Source of the DNA: an uncultured Clostridia bacterium
Lineage (GTDB): Bacteria > Bacillota > Clostridia > Oscillospirales > Acutalibacteraceae
NCBI GenBank assembly: GCA_947169815.1
Contig: CAMVRG010000003.1
Span: 1-35,845, forward strand
Reading direction: 5' to 3'
DNA length: 35,845 nt
The position numbers and the translations under genes are program-made. Shown here piece after piece: positions 27,085-35,318 of the stretch. The notes beneath the pieces were generated by a model. That model saw only the letters and a program-made list of their open reading frames with translations. It was not told the DNA's origin and ran no database searches. Position 1 is the first letter of the stretch. Every line of letters starts with the position of its first letter.

Positions 27085-27120
27085 AATTAACCGCCCTCTC
27101 CCTTCGGGGAGAGAGGGTTA
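27085..27120 (+). other. UUCG-loop intergenic hairpin
   Basis: CTCTCCC-TTCG-GGGAGAG core flanked by TTAACC/GGTTAA complementarity; no U-tract. Confidence 0.7.
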
Positions 27121-27138
27121 AGCATAGGAGGTACAATT

Positions 27139-27252
27139 ATGAAGGAGCTTTATACAAAGCCTGAGGTTGACCTTGAAGAATTTGAAACCGTAGATGTATT
27201 AACTGCATCAACTGGCGGAATCGACCAGGACTTTGATCCGGACGATATTTAA
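27139..27252 (+). CDS. 37-aa acidic peptide MKELYTKPEVDLEEFETVDVLTASTGGIDQDFDPDDI
   Basis: Below the ORF-track size cutoff; AGGAGG RBS (27126-27131) 7 nt before ATG; stop TAA 27250; immediately followed by strong terminator. Confidence 0.82.
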   Translation: MKELYTKPEVDLEEFETVDVLTASTGGIDQDFDPDDI

Positions 27253-27281
27253 TAGGTCCCAACTTCATAAAAACTCAAGGG

Positions 27282-27308
27282 GGGCGCGGAGCAATCCGCG
27301 CCCTTTTT
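27282..27308 (+). terminator. Strong intrinsic terminator after the small peptide gene
   Basis: GGGCGCGGA-GCAA-TCCGCGCCC-TTTTT. Confidence 0.93.
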
Positions 27309-27324
27309 CGTCGAAACGTACTAC

Positions 27325-27364
27325 GCGATTGAAACATAACGCTTCGCATTATGTTAGTAATCGC
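27325..27364. other. Nested stem-loop
   Basis: GCGATT/AATCGC outer stem enclosing CATAACGC-TTC-GCATTATG (one mismatch). Confidence 0.6.
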
Positions 27365-27382
27365 TCCGAATGTTTCTCCTCT

Positions 27383-27409
27383 CAGCGGCAGTACAAGTAT
27401 CTGCCGCTG
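27383..27409. repeat. Inverted repeat / stem-loop
   Basis: CAGCGGCAG-TACAAGTAT-CTGCCGCTG, perfect 9-bp arms. Confidence 0.8.
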
Positions 27410-27411
27410 TA

Positions 27412-27443
27412 TTAAAAAAAGCCGTGCGGCTCTACCGCACGGC
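27412..27443 (-). terminator. Intrinsic terminator of the LCP gene
   Basis: GCCGTGCGG-CTCTA-CCGCACGGC with A-run on + strand (U-tract on minus strand). Confidence 0.88.
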
Positions 27444-27465
27444 TTTAAATTGTTTTTTCTTATTG

Positions 27466-28716
27466 TTATTTCTTTTCCTGTTCCTGCTCGGCTTTTAACT
27501 GCTTTGCGGTTTTTGTATAAATATATTCGATAAGCTTTTCCTTGTTTTTATCTATATCTATTGCGATTACGCTTGCGCCGCCCTTGTTGGCGTATTCCCA
27601 CGTTCCCTCAAAGGGTACCTTTTCCTGGAACATATCGCCGCTGATACAGAATCCCGCCATAGCGGCTACGCCTTTAAGCTGAGCTTTAGTTAAATCCGTT
27701 TCAATATACTCGGCGCTTGCGTTTGCCATTTTATAAAGCTTAAACGGGTTTTTCTTTGCCTTGTTGAGAATCGCCGTCATTACTGTGCGCTGTCTCTGAG
27801 TTCTGTTAAAATCGGTATCAATCTTTCTTATTCTGCAATAGGCGAGCGCCTGCTTTCCGTTAAGGGTACGCCTTCCCGCCTTGAGCTTAACGTTTCCGTA
27901 TCTGCCCTTATGGCTTGTTACCTCTTTTGCTTCCTTTTTAGTAACCTTGATTTCAACCCCGCCGACTGAATCAACAAGCGACTGGAACATTTCAAAATTA
28001 GTTACTATATAGCCGTCCACGTCTACGCCGAAATTATATTCGATTGCGTCAACTACTCCGCTGTATCCCGTTTTTCCCGTTGAGGCGTTGAGCCTCTGCT
28101 CCTTTTCAAGAGAGGGGACGTAAACCCAGGTATCTCTTAAAAACGAGGTCATTTTTATACAGTGGTGCTTCATATCAAGGGATATAAGCATCATAGTATC
28201 GGGTCGGCTCGTTTCCTTTTTCTGATTCTTTCTTGCGTCAACTCCGAGAAGAAGAATGTTCTTAACCGAACCGCTGTCTTTTAAATCCGCTGCGGCGACG
28301 TATTTATTATCGAGGTGCTCGTCGTAGTTCATCTTGGCGAGAACGCCCTCGACCATACCGACAAGAATAAGAATAACGGCGAGAATAACGGCGAGTACGG
28401 TAACTTTTCTCTTTTTCTTATTGCTTATCTTTTTCTTCGCCTGCGATTCCTGCTTTCTCTGAGCGCGCTGGTCGGCTCTCATTTTAAGATATTCCTCGCG
28501 CTCCCTCTGTTCTCTCAGTTCCTCCTCTGTAGGATAATTATTCCCGCCGTATCCCGGCTGATTATCTCTTATCTCGGCTGAGGAGGAATGCATCGGAACA
28601 TACTCGTCGGGAGTAGCGCCTCTGTAATAGTTCTCGTCCTCGGGAACGCTTCTGTCCCTGCTGTCGTTATTTATTCTTCTCTGGGGATTAAAGCCTTCGT
28701 TATCAAATCTCGGCAT
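27466..28716 (-). CDS. LytR-CpsA-Psr (LCP) family cell-envelope transferase
   Basis: ATG 28716 with AGGTGG RBS; TM VTVLAVILAVILILVGMVEGV; NILLLGVDARK, RPDTMMLISLD, SFLRDTWVYVP, RTQRQRTVMTAIL. Confidence 0.93.
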   Translation of the reverse strand: MPRFDNEGFNPQRRINNDSRDRSVPEDENYYRGATPDEYVPMHSSSAEIRDNQPGYGGNNYPTEEELREQREREEYLKMRADQRAQRKQESQAKKKISNKKKRKVTVLAVILAVILILVGMVEGVLAKMNYDEHLDNKYVAAADLKDSGSVKNILLLGVDARKNQKKETSRPDTMMLISLDMKHHCIKMTSFLRDTWVYVPSLEKEQRLNASTGKTGYSGVVDAIEYNFGVDVDGYIVTNFEMFQSLVDSVGGVEIKVTKKEAKEVTSHKGRYGNVKLKAGRRTLNGKQALAYCRIRKIDTDFNRTQRQRTVMTAILNKAKKNPFKLYKMANASAEYIETDLTKAQLKGVAAMAGFCISGDMFQEKVPFEGTWEYANKGGASVIAIDIDKNKEKLIEYIYTKTAKQLKAEQEQEKK

Positions 28717-28830
28717 AATTACCACCTTTTACCTTTTTAGTAGAAATAATTTTACTACATCGCAGGGCATATTTCAACTTTTATTTTAATAATTATTGAT
28801 TTTGTAATAATTTTCGTTTATTATATTAGT

Positions 28831-29154
28831 GCAACTTATCCAGACGGTTGCGCGCGAAAGCGTGAGGAAAGTCCGAGCAGCACAGAGCAGGATGACGGCT
28901 AACGGCCGCCGAGGGTGACCTTAGGGAAAGTGCAACAGAAATATACCGCCGTTTACGGTAAGGGTGGAAAGGCGGGGTAAGAGCCCACCGAGCAGACGGA
29001 GACGCCTGCTGCCATGTAAACCCCATCCGCTGCAACGCCGACTGAGGGGCTGTTTGCTCGACACATAACCTCGAAGGGCGGCTTGAGCGTATTGGTAACA
29101 ATACGTCGAGATAGATAACCGTCCACGACAGAACTCGGCTTACGGATAAGTTGC
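28831..29154 (+). ncRNA. rnpB: RNase P RNA (class A)
   Basis: P1 stem GCAACTTATCC/GGATAAGTTGC; GAGGAAAGTCCGAGC, CAGGATGACGGCTAACGGCCG, AGGGTGACC, ACAGAACTCGGCTTACGG. Confidence 0.96.
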
Positions 29155-29182
29155 TTTATTTTTATAAAACAAGGGTGATATT

Positions 29183-30025
29183 ATGCTTGTTAATATGAAA
29201 GAGCTTCTGGCTGACGCAGAAAAGGGCGACTACGCCGTAGGCTCGTTTTCGGTAGCGAATATGGAAATGGTTCTCGGCGTTATTAAAGCCGCCGAGGAGC
29301 TTAACGCGCCTGTTATTCTTCAGATAGCAGAGGTGCGTTTAAAACAGTCTCCGCTCGAGATTATCGGACCGCTTATGGTAGCCGCCGCAAAGAGCGCAAG
29401 AGTTCCTGTTGCGGTTCATTTTGACCACGGAAAGACTATGGAAAAAATATCTCAGGCGCTTGAAATCGGCTTTACCTCGGTAATGTTCGACGGCTCTCAT
29501 CTTCCGCTCGACGAAAACATAGAGATGACCAAAAAGGTTATAGAGAAAGCGAAGCAGTACGGCGCGGCGGTTGAGGCTGAAATCGGCTGCGTAGGAGGAA
29601 GCGAGGACGGAAGCGAGGATATTGCGATTAACTGTACCCGCCCCGAGGACGCCGTTCGCTTTGAAAAGGAGACGGGCGTTGACGCGCTTGCTATCGCTAT
29701 CGGTAACGCTCACGGAAATTATAAGAGCACGCCGAAGCTGAGATTCGATATTCTGTCCGAGGTTGATTCGCTTACCGAAACTCCCCTCGTTTTACACGGC
29801 GGAACGGGAATAACTCCCGAGGATTTCGTGCGCTGCTCAAAGACGGGAATAAAAAAGATAAATATTGCTACCGCTACTTTTGATAAGGTTGAAAGCACGG
29901 TAAGAAAATGCTATAATGAAAATAGGATAAACGGCTACTACGACCTTCAGGGCGCTGAGGTTGAGGGCGCTTATCAAAACGCTAAAACACATATATTGAT
30001 TTTTGGAACGGATAATAAGGCATAA
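29183..30025 (+). CDS. Class II ketose-bisphosphate aldolase (FbaA/GatY/IolJ family)
   Basis: YAVGSFSVANMEMVLGVIKAAEELNAPVILQ, VAVHFDHG, VEAEIG, IAIGNAHGNY, LVLHGGTGI, KINIATAT. Confidence 0.93.
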   Translation: MLVNMKELLADAEKGDYAVGSFSVANMEMVLGVIKAAEELNAPVILQIAEVRLKQSPLEIIGPLMVAAAKSARVPVAVHFDHGKTMEKISQALEIGFTSVMFDGSHLPLDENIEMTKKVIEKAKQYGAAVEAEIGCVGGSEDGSEDIAINCTRPEDAVRFEKETGVDALAIAIGNAHGNYKSTPKLRFDILSEVDSLTETPLVLHGGTGITPEDFVRCSKTGIKKINIATATFDKVESTVRKCYNENRINGYYDLQGAEVEGAYQNAKTHILIFGTDNKA

Positions 30026-30038
30026 GGAGAGAAAAGTT

Positions 30039-31058
30039 ATGCAAAACTATGTAACATTTGATATGAGTAAGCCGATTGACTTTATTCCTATCGGAAGAAT
30101 TGCTATCGACTTTAACCCGACGGATATGTATATGCCCCTTTCAAAGTCGTCTAACTTTAATAAATACGTCGGCGGCTCTCCCGCTAATATCGCCGTCGGT
30201 CTTGCGAGACTCGGCTGTAAGGTAGGCTTTCAGGGCTGTGTAAGTAACGACCAGTTCGGCGACTTTGTTGTAGATTATTTCAACAACGAGGGTATTGACA
30301 CCTCTCATATAACGAGGGCCAAAAACGGAGAAAATATCGGACTCACCTTTACCGAGATTCTCTCTATAACCGAGTCCTCAATCCTTATGTACCGCGAAAG
30401 CGTTGCGGATTTCTGTATGGCTCCCGAGGATATCGACGAGGAGTATATCGCTTCGGCTAAGGCTATCGTTATAAGCGGAACCGCGCTTGCAAAAAGCCCG
30501 TCAAGAGAGGCGTGCCTCAAGGCGATGATGCTTGCAAAAAAGAATAATACAAGAATTATCTTCGACATAGATTACCGTGCTTATACGTGGAAGAGCAAGG
30601 ACGAAATTGCCGTTTATTATTCTCTTGTTGCTCAGAACGCGGACGTAATTATGGGCTCGCGCGAGGAATTTGACCTTACTGAAGGAATTATCGGAATTAA
30701 GGAAAGCGACCCCGAATCCGCTAAATACTGGCAGTCGTTCGGCGCTTCAATCTGCGTTATCAAGCACGGAAAAAAGGGCTCTACCGCCTACACTAACGAC
30801 GGTAATTTCTACGATATCAAACCCTTCCCCGCGGTTCTTCTCAAGGGCTTCGGCGGCGGCGACGGCTACGGCTCAGCCTTTCTCTATTCTCTCCTTAAGG
30901 GTAAGGACATTATCGACTGCCTTGAATTCGGCTCAGCCTCAGCCTCGATTCTTATCGCGGCACACTCCTGCTCAGACGCTATGCCGACGGCAGACGAGGT
31001 TGAAGCGTATATAAAGAAATGTAAAGACGAATACGGAGAAATGGTAGCAAGGGTTTAA
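30039..31058 (+). CDS. PfkB-family sugar kinase, IolC-like (5-dehydro-2-deoxygluconokinase)
   Basis: ATG 30039 with AAGGAG RBS; FIPIGRIAIDFNP, YVGGSPANIAVGLARLGCKVGFQGCVSNDQFG, DIDYRAYTW, GFGGGDGYGSAFLYSL. Confidence 0.88.
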   Translation: MQNYVTFDMSKPIDFIPIGRIAIDFNPTDMYMPLSKSSNFNKYVGGSPANIAVGLARLGCKVGFQGCVSNDQFGDFVVDYFNNEGIDTSHITRAKNGENIGLTFTEILSITESSILMYRESVADFCMAPEDIDEEYIASAKAIVISGTALAKSPSREACLKAMMLAKKNNTRIIFDIDYRAYTWKSKDEIAVYYSLVAQNADVIMGSREEFDLTEGIIGIKESDPESAKYWQSFGASICVIKHGKKGSTAYTNDGNFYDIKPFPAVLLKGFGGGDGYGSAFLYSLLKGKDIIDCLEFGSASASILIAAHSCSDAMPTADEVEAYIKKCKDEYGEMVARV

Positions 31059-31088
31059 CTTCCTTCCTGAAACTTTATATTTTATTTA

Positions 31089-31117
31089 TTGATTTTACTG
31101 TTAATATATGGTATAAT
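31089..31117 (+). promoter_or_regulatory. Predicted sigma-A promoter of the riboswitch-ATPase unit
   Basis: TTGATT-N17-TATAAT; predicted start coincides with aptamer 5' end. Confidence 0.75.
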
Positions 31118-31124
31118 ACGGGGC

Positions 31125-31220
31125 GTATAAGGGAGTAGTTCCGCGCAATCCTTTACATAGCGCGAGCTAAATCAACAACTTGTCTTTACGACTGGTTTAG
31201 CCTTAAAGAATGAGACTTGT
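31125..31220 (+). promoter_or_regulatory. yybP-ykoY (Mn2+-sensing) riboswitch aptamer
   Basis: ATAAGGGAGTAGTT ... AATGAGACTTGT; P1 ATAAG/CTTGT; CGCG/CGCG stem; GCTAAATC/GGTTTAGC stem. Confidence 0.87.
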
Positions 31221-31250
31221 ACATAGTTTTGCTATGTACAGGTCTTTTTT
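31214..31250 (+). terminator. Riboswitch expression-platform terminator
   Basis: GACTTGTACATAG-TTTTG-CTATGTACAGGTC-TTTTTT overlapping the P1 3' strand. Confidence 0.88.
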
Positions 31251-31264
31251 ATAGGAGTGAACTT

Positions 31265-33907
31265 ATGAAAGAGTATTTAAGAAGCTATTCAGAAGTGCTT
31301 GAAGAGAATAAAACCTCTCAGAGCGGCTTATCGTCCTCGGAGGCTCTCAGAAGACTTGAAGAAAACGGAAAGAACAAGCTCGCTGAGGGTAAGAAGGATT
31401 CGCTCATTAAGCGTTTCTTATCTCAGCTTGCCGACCCGATGATTATTATACTTATAGTTGCCGCGGTTATCAGCGCCGTTACCGCCGTTATCAACGGCGA
31501 AAAAGAGGGCTGGGCTGACGTAATTATAATTATGGTAGTTGTAATTATAAACGCCGTTCTCGGCGTATATCAGGAAGCGAAGGCGGAAAAGGCTATTGAA
31601 GCGCTTCAGGAAATCGCCGCCGCTACGTCTAAGGTTATCCGTGACGGAAAGCTTATCGACGTAAAAAGCGAGGACATAGTTGTAGGCGATATAGTTGTAA
31701 TTGAAGCGGGCGACAGTATTCCCGCTGACTGCCGTATTATTGAAAACGCCTCTCTTAAAATAGAGGAGGCGGCGCTTACGGGCGAATCCGTTCCCGTTTC
31801 AAAGACCGAGGAGATTATAAGCTCTGAGGGTTCCGACGACGTACCTCTCGGCGACAGAAAGAATATGTGCTATATGGGCTCAAACGTCGTTTACGGCCGC
31901 GGAAAAGCGGTTGTTGTAGCAACGGGTATGGATACGGAAATGGGTAAGATTGCCGACGCTCTTACTCAGGCTGAGGATGAGGAAACTCCGCTTCAGATTA
32001 AGCTTAATCAGCTTTCCAAGGTGCTTTCGGTTCTCGTTCTTGGAATCTGCGTATTTATATTTGCGTTTGATATTATCCGTACGATTATGACGGGCGATAA
32101 GGTGACCTTTGAAAATACTCTCGGCTTCTTTATGGTAGCGGTATCGCTTGCGGTAGCGGCTATTCCCGAGGGACTTGCGGCGGTTGTTACTATCGTTCTT
32201 TCAATCGGCGTTACCAAAATGAGTAAGAGAAACGCCGTTATACGAAGGCTGACTGCGGTTGAAACCCTCGGCTGTACCCAGATTATCTGTTCCGATAAAA
32301 CGGGTACTCTCACTCAGAATAAGATGACCGTTGTTGAATATAAAGGCAGCGACGAAAAGCTGCTTGCAACGGCTATGGCGCTTTGCTGCGACGCGGAACT
32401 TCAGGAGGACGGCTCGGTTAAGGGCGAGCCTACCGAGGCGGCGCTCGTTGCATATGCCGATAAGCTTGAACTTAAAAAGTACGAGCTTGAAGAAAAGTTC
32501 CCGAGAGTAGGCGAGGCTCCGTTTGACTCGGGACGTAAGATGATGTCCACAGTCCACGAAACCGAAAACGGCTTCGTTCAATATACCAAGGGCGCTCCCG
32601 ACGTTGTACTTTCACTTTGTACTACAGCGCTCGTTGACGGCAAAAAGGTTCCGATGACAGACGATATTAAGGCTCAGATTGCCGCTCAGAATAAGGAGAT
32701 GGCGGATAAGGCGCTGCGCGTACTCTGCGCGGCTATGAGAACCTACGCCGTTCAGCCCTCAAACGAGCCTGAGGAGCTTGAAAGAGAGCTTTGCTATATC
32801 GGCTTGACGGGTATGATTGACCCCGTTCGTCCCGAGGTTGTTGACGCAATTAAGGAGTGCGCTACGGCGGGTATAAGACCGATAATGATTACGGGCGACC
32901 ATAAGGATACGGCGGTTGCTATCGCTAAGTCGCTCGGAATAATTGAAAACGAGGAACAGGCTATTACGGGCTCCGACCTCAATAATATAAGCGACGAGGA
33001 GCTCGATACAAGAATTGAAGAATTCTCGGTATATGCCCGCGTTCAGCCCGAACACAAGGTAAGAATAGTCAAGGCGTGGAAGAAAAAGGGTATGATTACC
33101 GCTATGACGGGCGACGGCGTAAACGACGCGCCCTCAATCAAGAACGCCGATATCGGCGTAGGCATGGGTATTACAGGTACTGACGTTACTAAGAACGTAG
33201 CCGATATGGTACTTGCCGACGATAACTTCGCAACGATTGTTTCGGCGGTTGAAGAGGGAAGAAAGATTTACGATAATATCCGCGCTTCAATTCAGTTCCT
33301 TCTCTCTTCAAATCTCTCAGAGGTACTGACTATCTTTATTGCAACGCTCTTAGGCTTTACTCTCTTTGAGCCCGTTCATCTTCTCTGGATAAATCTTATT
33401 ACCGACTGCTTCCCCGCGCTTGCGCTCGGTATGGAAAAGGGCGAGCCCGATATTATGCAGCGCGCTCCGCGTGACAGCCGCGACGGTATATTCGCGGGCG
33501 GTATGGGCTTTGACTGCGCTTGGCAGGGAGTTATGGTAACCGTTCTTACTCTTGCCGCATATTTCTTAGGCGAGAGGTTCGGCGGCGGTTCGCCCGAATT
33601 TGTTCATCAAAGGGCTATGACTATGGCGTTCTTAACGCTTTCAATGTCTGAGATTTTCCATTCGTTCAATATGCGCTCGCGCCGTAAATCAATCGTACAG
33701 ATGGGTAGCCTTAACTGGTATCTTATCGGCGCTATGCTTGCGTCAATTGTACTGTCAACGGTTGTTATTTATATTCCGTTCTTAACTAAAGCCTTTGATT
33801 TCATACCGCTTACTATTAATCAGTACGCGGCTTCAATCGGTATCGCATTCCTCGTAATTCCGATAGTGGAAATCGTAAAGGCAATCCAGCGAGCGCTGAA
33901 AAAATAA
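31265..33907 (+). CDS. P2-type cation-transporting ATPase (Ca2+/Mn2+ class)
   Basis: ATG 31265 with AGGAG; LTGESVPVSK, AAIPEGLAAVVTIVLSIG, CSDKTGTLTQNKM, TGDGVNDAPSIK, LLWINLITDCFPALALGMEKGEPDIM. Confidence 0.94.
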   Translation: MKEYLRSYSEVLEENKTSQSGLSSSEALRRLEENGKNKLAEGKKDSLIKRFLSQLADPMIIILIVAAVISAVTAVINGEKEGWADVIIIMVVVIINAVLGVYQEAKAEKAIEALQEIAAATSKVIRDGKLIDVKSEDIVVGDIVVIEAGDSIPADCRIIENASLKIEEAALTGESVPVSKTEEIISSEGSDDVPLGDRKNMCYMGSNVVYGRGKAVVVATGMDTEMGKIADALTQAEDEETPLQIKLNQLSKVLSVLVLGICVFIFAFDIIRTIMTGDKVTFENTLGFFMVAVSLAVAAIPEGLAAVVTIVLSIGVTKMSKRNAVIRRLTAVETLGCTQIICSDKTGTLTQNKMTVVEYKGSDEKLLATAMALCCDAELQEDGSVKGEPTEAALVAYADKLELKKYELEEKFPRVGEAPFDSGRKMMSTVHETENGFVQYTKGAPDVVLSLCTTALVDGKKVPMTDDIKAQIAAQNKEMADKALRVLCAAMRTYAVQPSNEPEELERELCYIGLTGMIDPVRPEVVDAIKECATAGIRPIMITGDHKDTAVAIAKSLGIIENEEQAITGSDLNNISDEELDTRIEEFSVYARVQPEHKVRIVKAWKKKGMITAMTGDGVNDAPSIKNADIGVGMGITGTDVTKNVADMVLADDNFATIVSAVEEGRKIYDNIRASIQFLLSSNLSEVLTIFIATLLGFTLFEPVHLLWINLITDCFPALALGMEKGEPDIMQRAPRDSRDGIFAGGMGFDCAWQGVMVTVLTLAAYFLGERFGGGSPEFVHQRAMTMAFLTLSMSEIFHSFNMRSRRKSIVQMGSLNWYLIGAMLASIVLSTVVIYIPFLTKAFDFIPLTINQYAASIGIAFLVIPIVEIVKAIQRALKK

Positions 33908-33912
33908 ACATC

Positions 33913-33945
33913 AAAGGACAAGTGGAAACACTTGTCCTTTTTTAT
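33913..33945 (+). terminator. Intrinsic terminator after the P2 ATPase
   Basis: AAAGGACAAGTG-GAAA-CACTTGTCCTTT-TTTATT. Confidence 0.9.
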
Positions 33946-33967
33946 TATTTATGATATTATCTTACTT

Positions 33968-35317
33968 ATGGATATTAAGAAAAACGATGAGATTAAACTG
34001 AATATAGAGGCTGTGACGAGCGAGGGCAGTGCGGTCGGGCATTATGACGGGATTGCGGTGTTTGTAAGAGGCGCCGTACCGGGCGATATAATTATCGCGC
34101 ATATTATCAAGACCTCGAAGCGCTACTGTATCGGAATTATAAAAGAGATTATTACTTACTCTGAGTCGAGAATTAAAAGCGACTGTCCCGTATCGGATAA
34201 ATGCGGCGGCTGCTCGTTCAGAAATATGACCTATGCCGAAGAGATTAAATATAAGTATGGCAGGGTTAAGGACGCAATCCAAAGAATAGGGCATCTCGAT
34301 GTTCCGATTAACGAGGTCGTCGGCGCAGAGAAAACCGACGGTTACCGAAATAAGTGTCAGTATCCCGTTTCAATCTGTGACGGGGAGCTTTTCGCGGGCT
34401 TTTACGCCTATAAGAGCCACAGAATTATACCCTGCGCCTCCTGTAAACTTCAGAATGAGGCTTTCGGCGAATGTCTTGACGCATTCTCGTTTTGGGTGAA
34501 AAACGCCGATATAAGCTCGTATGACGAAAAAACGGGCAGGGGGCTTCTTCGTCATATTTATCTGAGACGTACCTCTCTCGGCGAGATTATGGCGTGCGCC
34601 GTAATAAACGGCGACTCGCTTCCCGAAAAAGAAATGCTTATAGAGGAGCTTACGAAAATAAGCGGAGTTAAAAGCGTCTGCGTTAATATAAACAAGGAAA
34701 ACAGTAACGTTATTTTAGGTGAAAAAACGCTTACCCTTTGGGGAAGCGATACAATCCGTGACAGGCTTTGCGGTCTTATCTTTGAACTCTCGCCGAACTC
34801 GTTTTATCAGGTGAACCACGACCAGTGCGAAAGGCTCTACGCCGTCGCTGAAAGCTATGCGGGGCTTACGGGGAACGAAACGGTTGTTGACCTTTACTGC
34901 GGTGCGGGTACGATAGGGCTGACGATGGCTGACAAAGCTAAACGCGTGTTAGGAATTGAAATCGTACCGCAGGCAGTTGATAACGCAAAGAGAAACGCCG
35001 AAATAAACGGGATAGATAACGCCGAATATTTCTGCGGCGACGCGTTTGAGGGCGCAAAGGAGCTTGAAAAGAGGGGAATAACCCCCGATGTTGTAATCCT
35101 TGACCCGCCGAGAAAGGGCTGTCAGAAGGAGCTTTTCGACGTAGTTGAAAGAATGAATCCGAAGCGGCTCGTCTACGTATCGTGCGACGCTTCAACTCTC
35201 GCAAGAGACCTTGCGATACTTAAGGAGAAGGGCTATATAACAAAAGAAATCACGCCCGTTGATATGTTCCCGCGTACTCCCCACGTCGAGGCGGTTGCGC
35301 TTGTTGAAAGGATATAA
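33968..35317 (+). CDS. 23S rRNA (uracil-5-)-methyltransferase, RlmD/RumA-type (TRAM + SAM methyltransferase, 4Fe-4S Cys motif)
   Basis: ATG 33968 MDIKKNDEIKLNIEAVTSEGSAVGHYDGIAVFV; CPVSDKCGGCSF; FYQVNHDQ; VVDLYCGAGTIGL; ILDPPRKGC; VYVSCDASTLARDL. Confidence 0.94.
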   Translation: MDIKKNDEIKLNIEAVTSEGSAVGHYDGIAVFVRGAVPGDIIIAHIIKTSKRYCIGIIKEIITYSESRIKSDCPVSDKCGGCSFRNMTYAEEIKYKYGRVKDAIQRIGHLDVPINEVVGAEKTDGYRNKCQYPVSICDGELFAGFYAYKSHRIIPCASCKLQNEAFGECLDAFSFWVKNADISSYDEKTGRGLLRHIYLRRTSLGEIMACAVINGDSLPEKEMLIEELTKISGVKSVCVNINKENSNVILGEKTLTLWGSDTIRDRLCGLIFELSPNSFYQVNHDQCERLYAVAESYAGLTGNETVVDLYCGAGTIGLTMADKAKRVLGIEIVPQAVDNAKRNAEINGIDNAEYFCGDAFEGAKELEKRGITPDVVILDPPRKGCQKELFDVVERMNPKRLVYVSCDASTLARDLAILKEKGYITKEITPVDMFPRTPHVEAVALVERI

Positions 35318-35318
35318 T

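Noticed and set aside
27233-27415. Plus-strand 60-aa ORFs (27233 and 27351)
   Set aside because: Overlap two terminators and the end of the peptide gene; no RBS; the region is better explained as stem-loops.
28826-29101. Minus-strand 91-aa ORF
   Set aside because: Lies inside the RNase P RNA gene on the opposite strand; no coding evidence.
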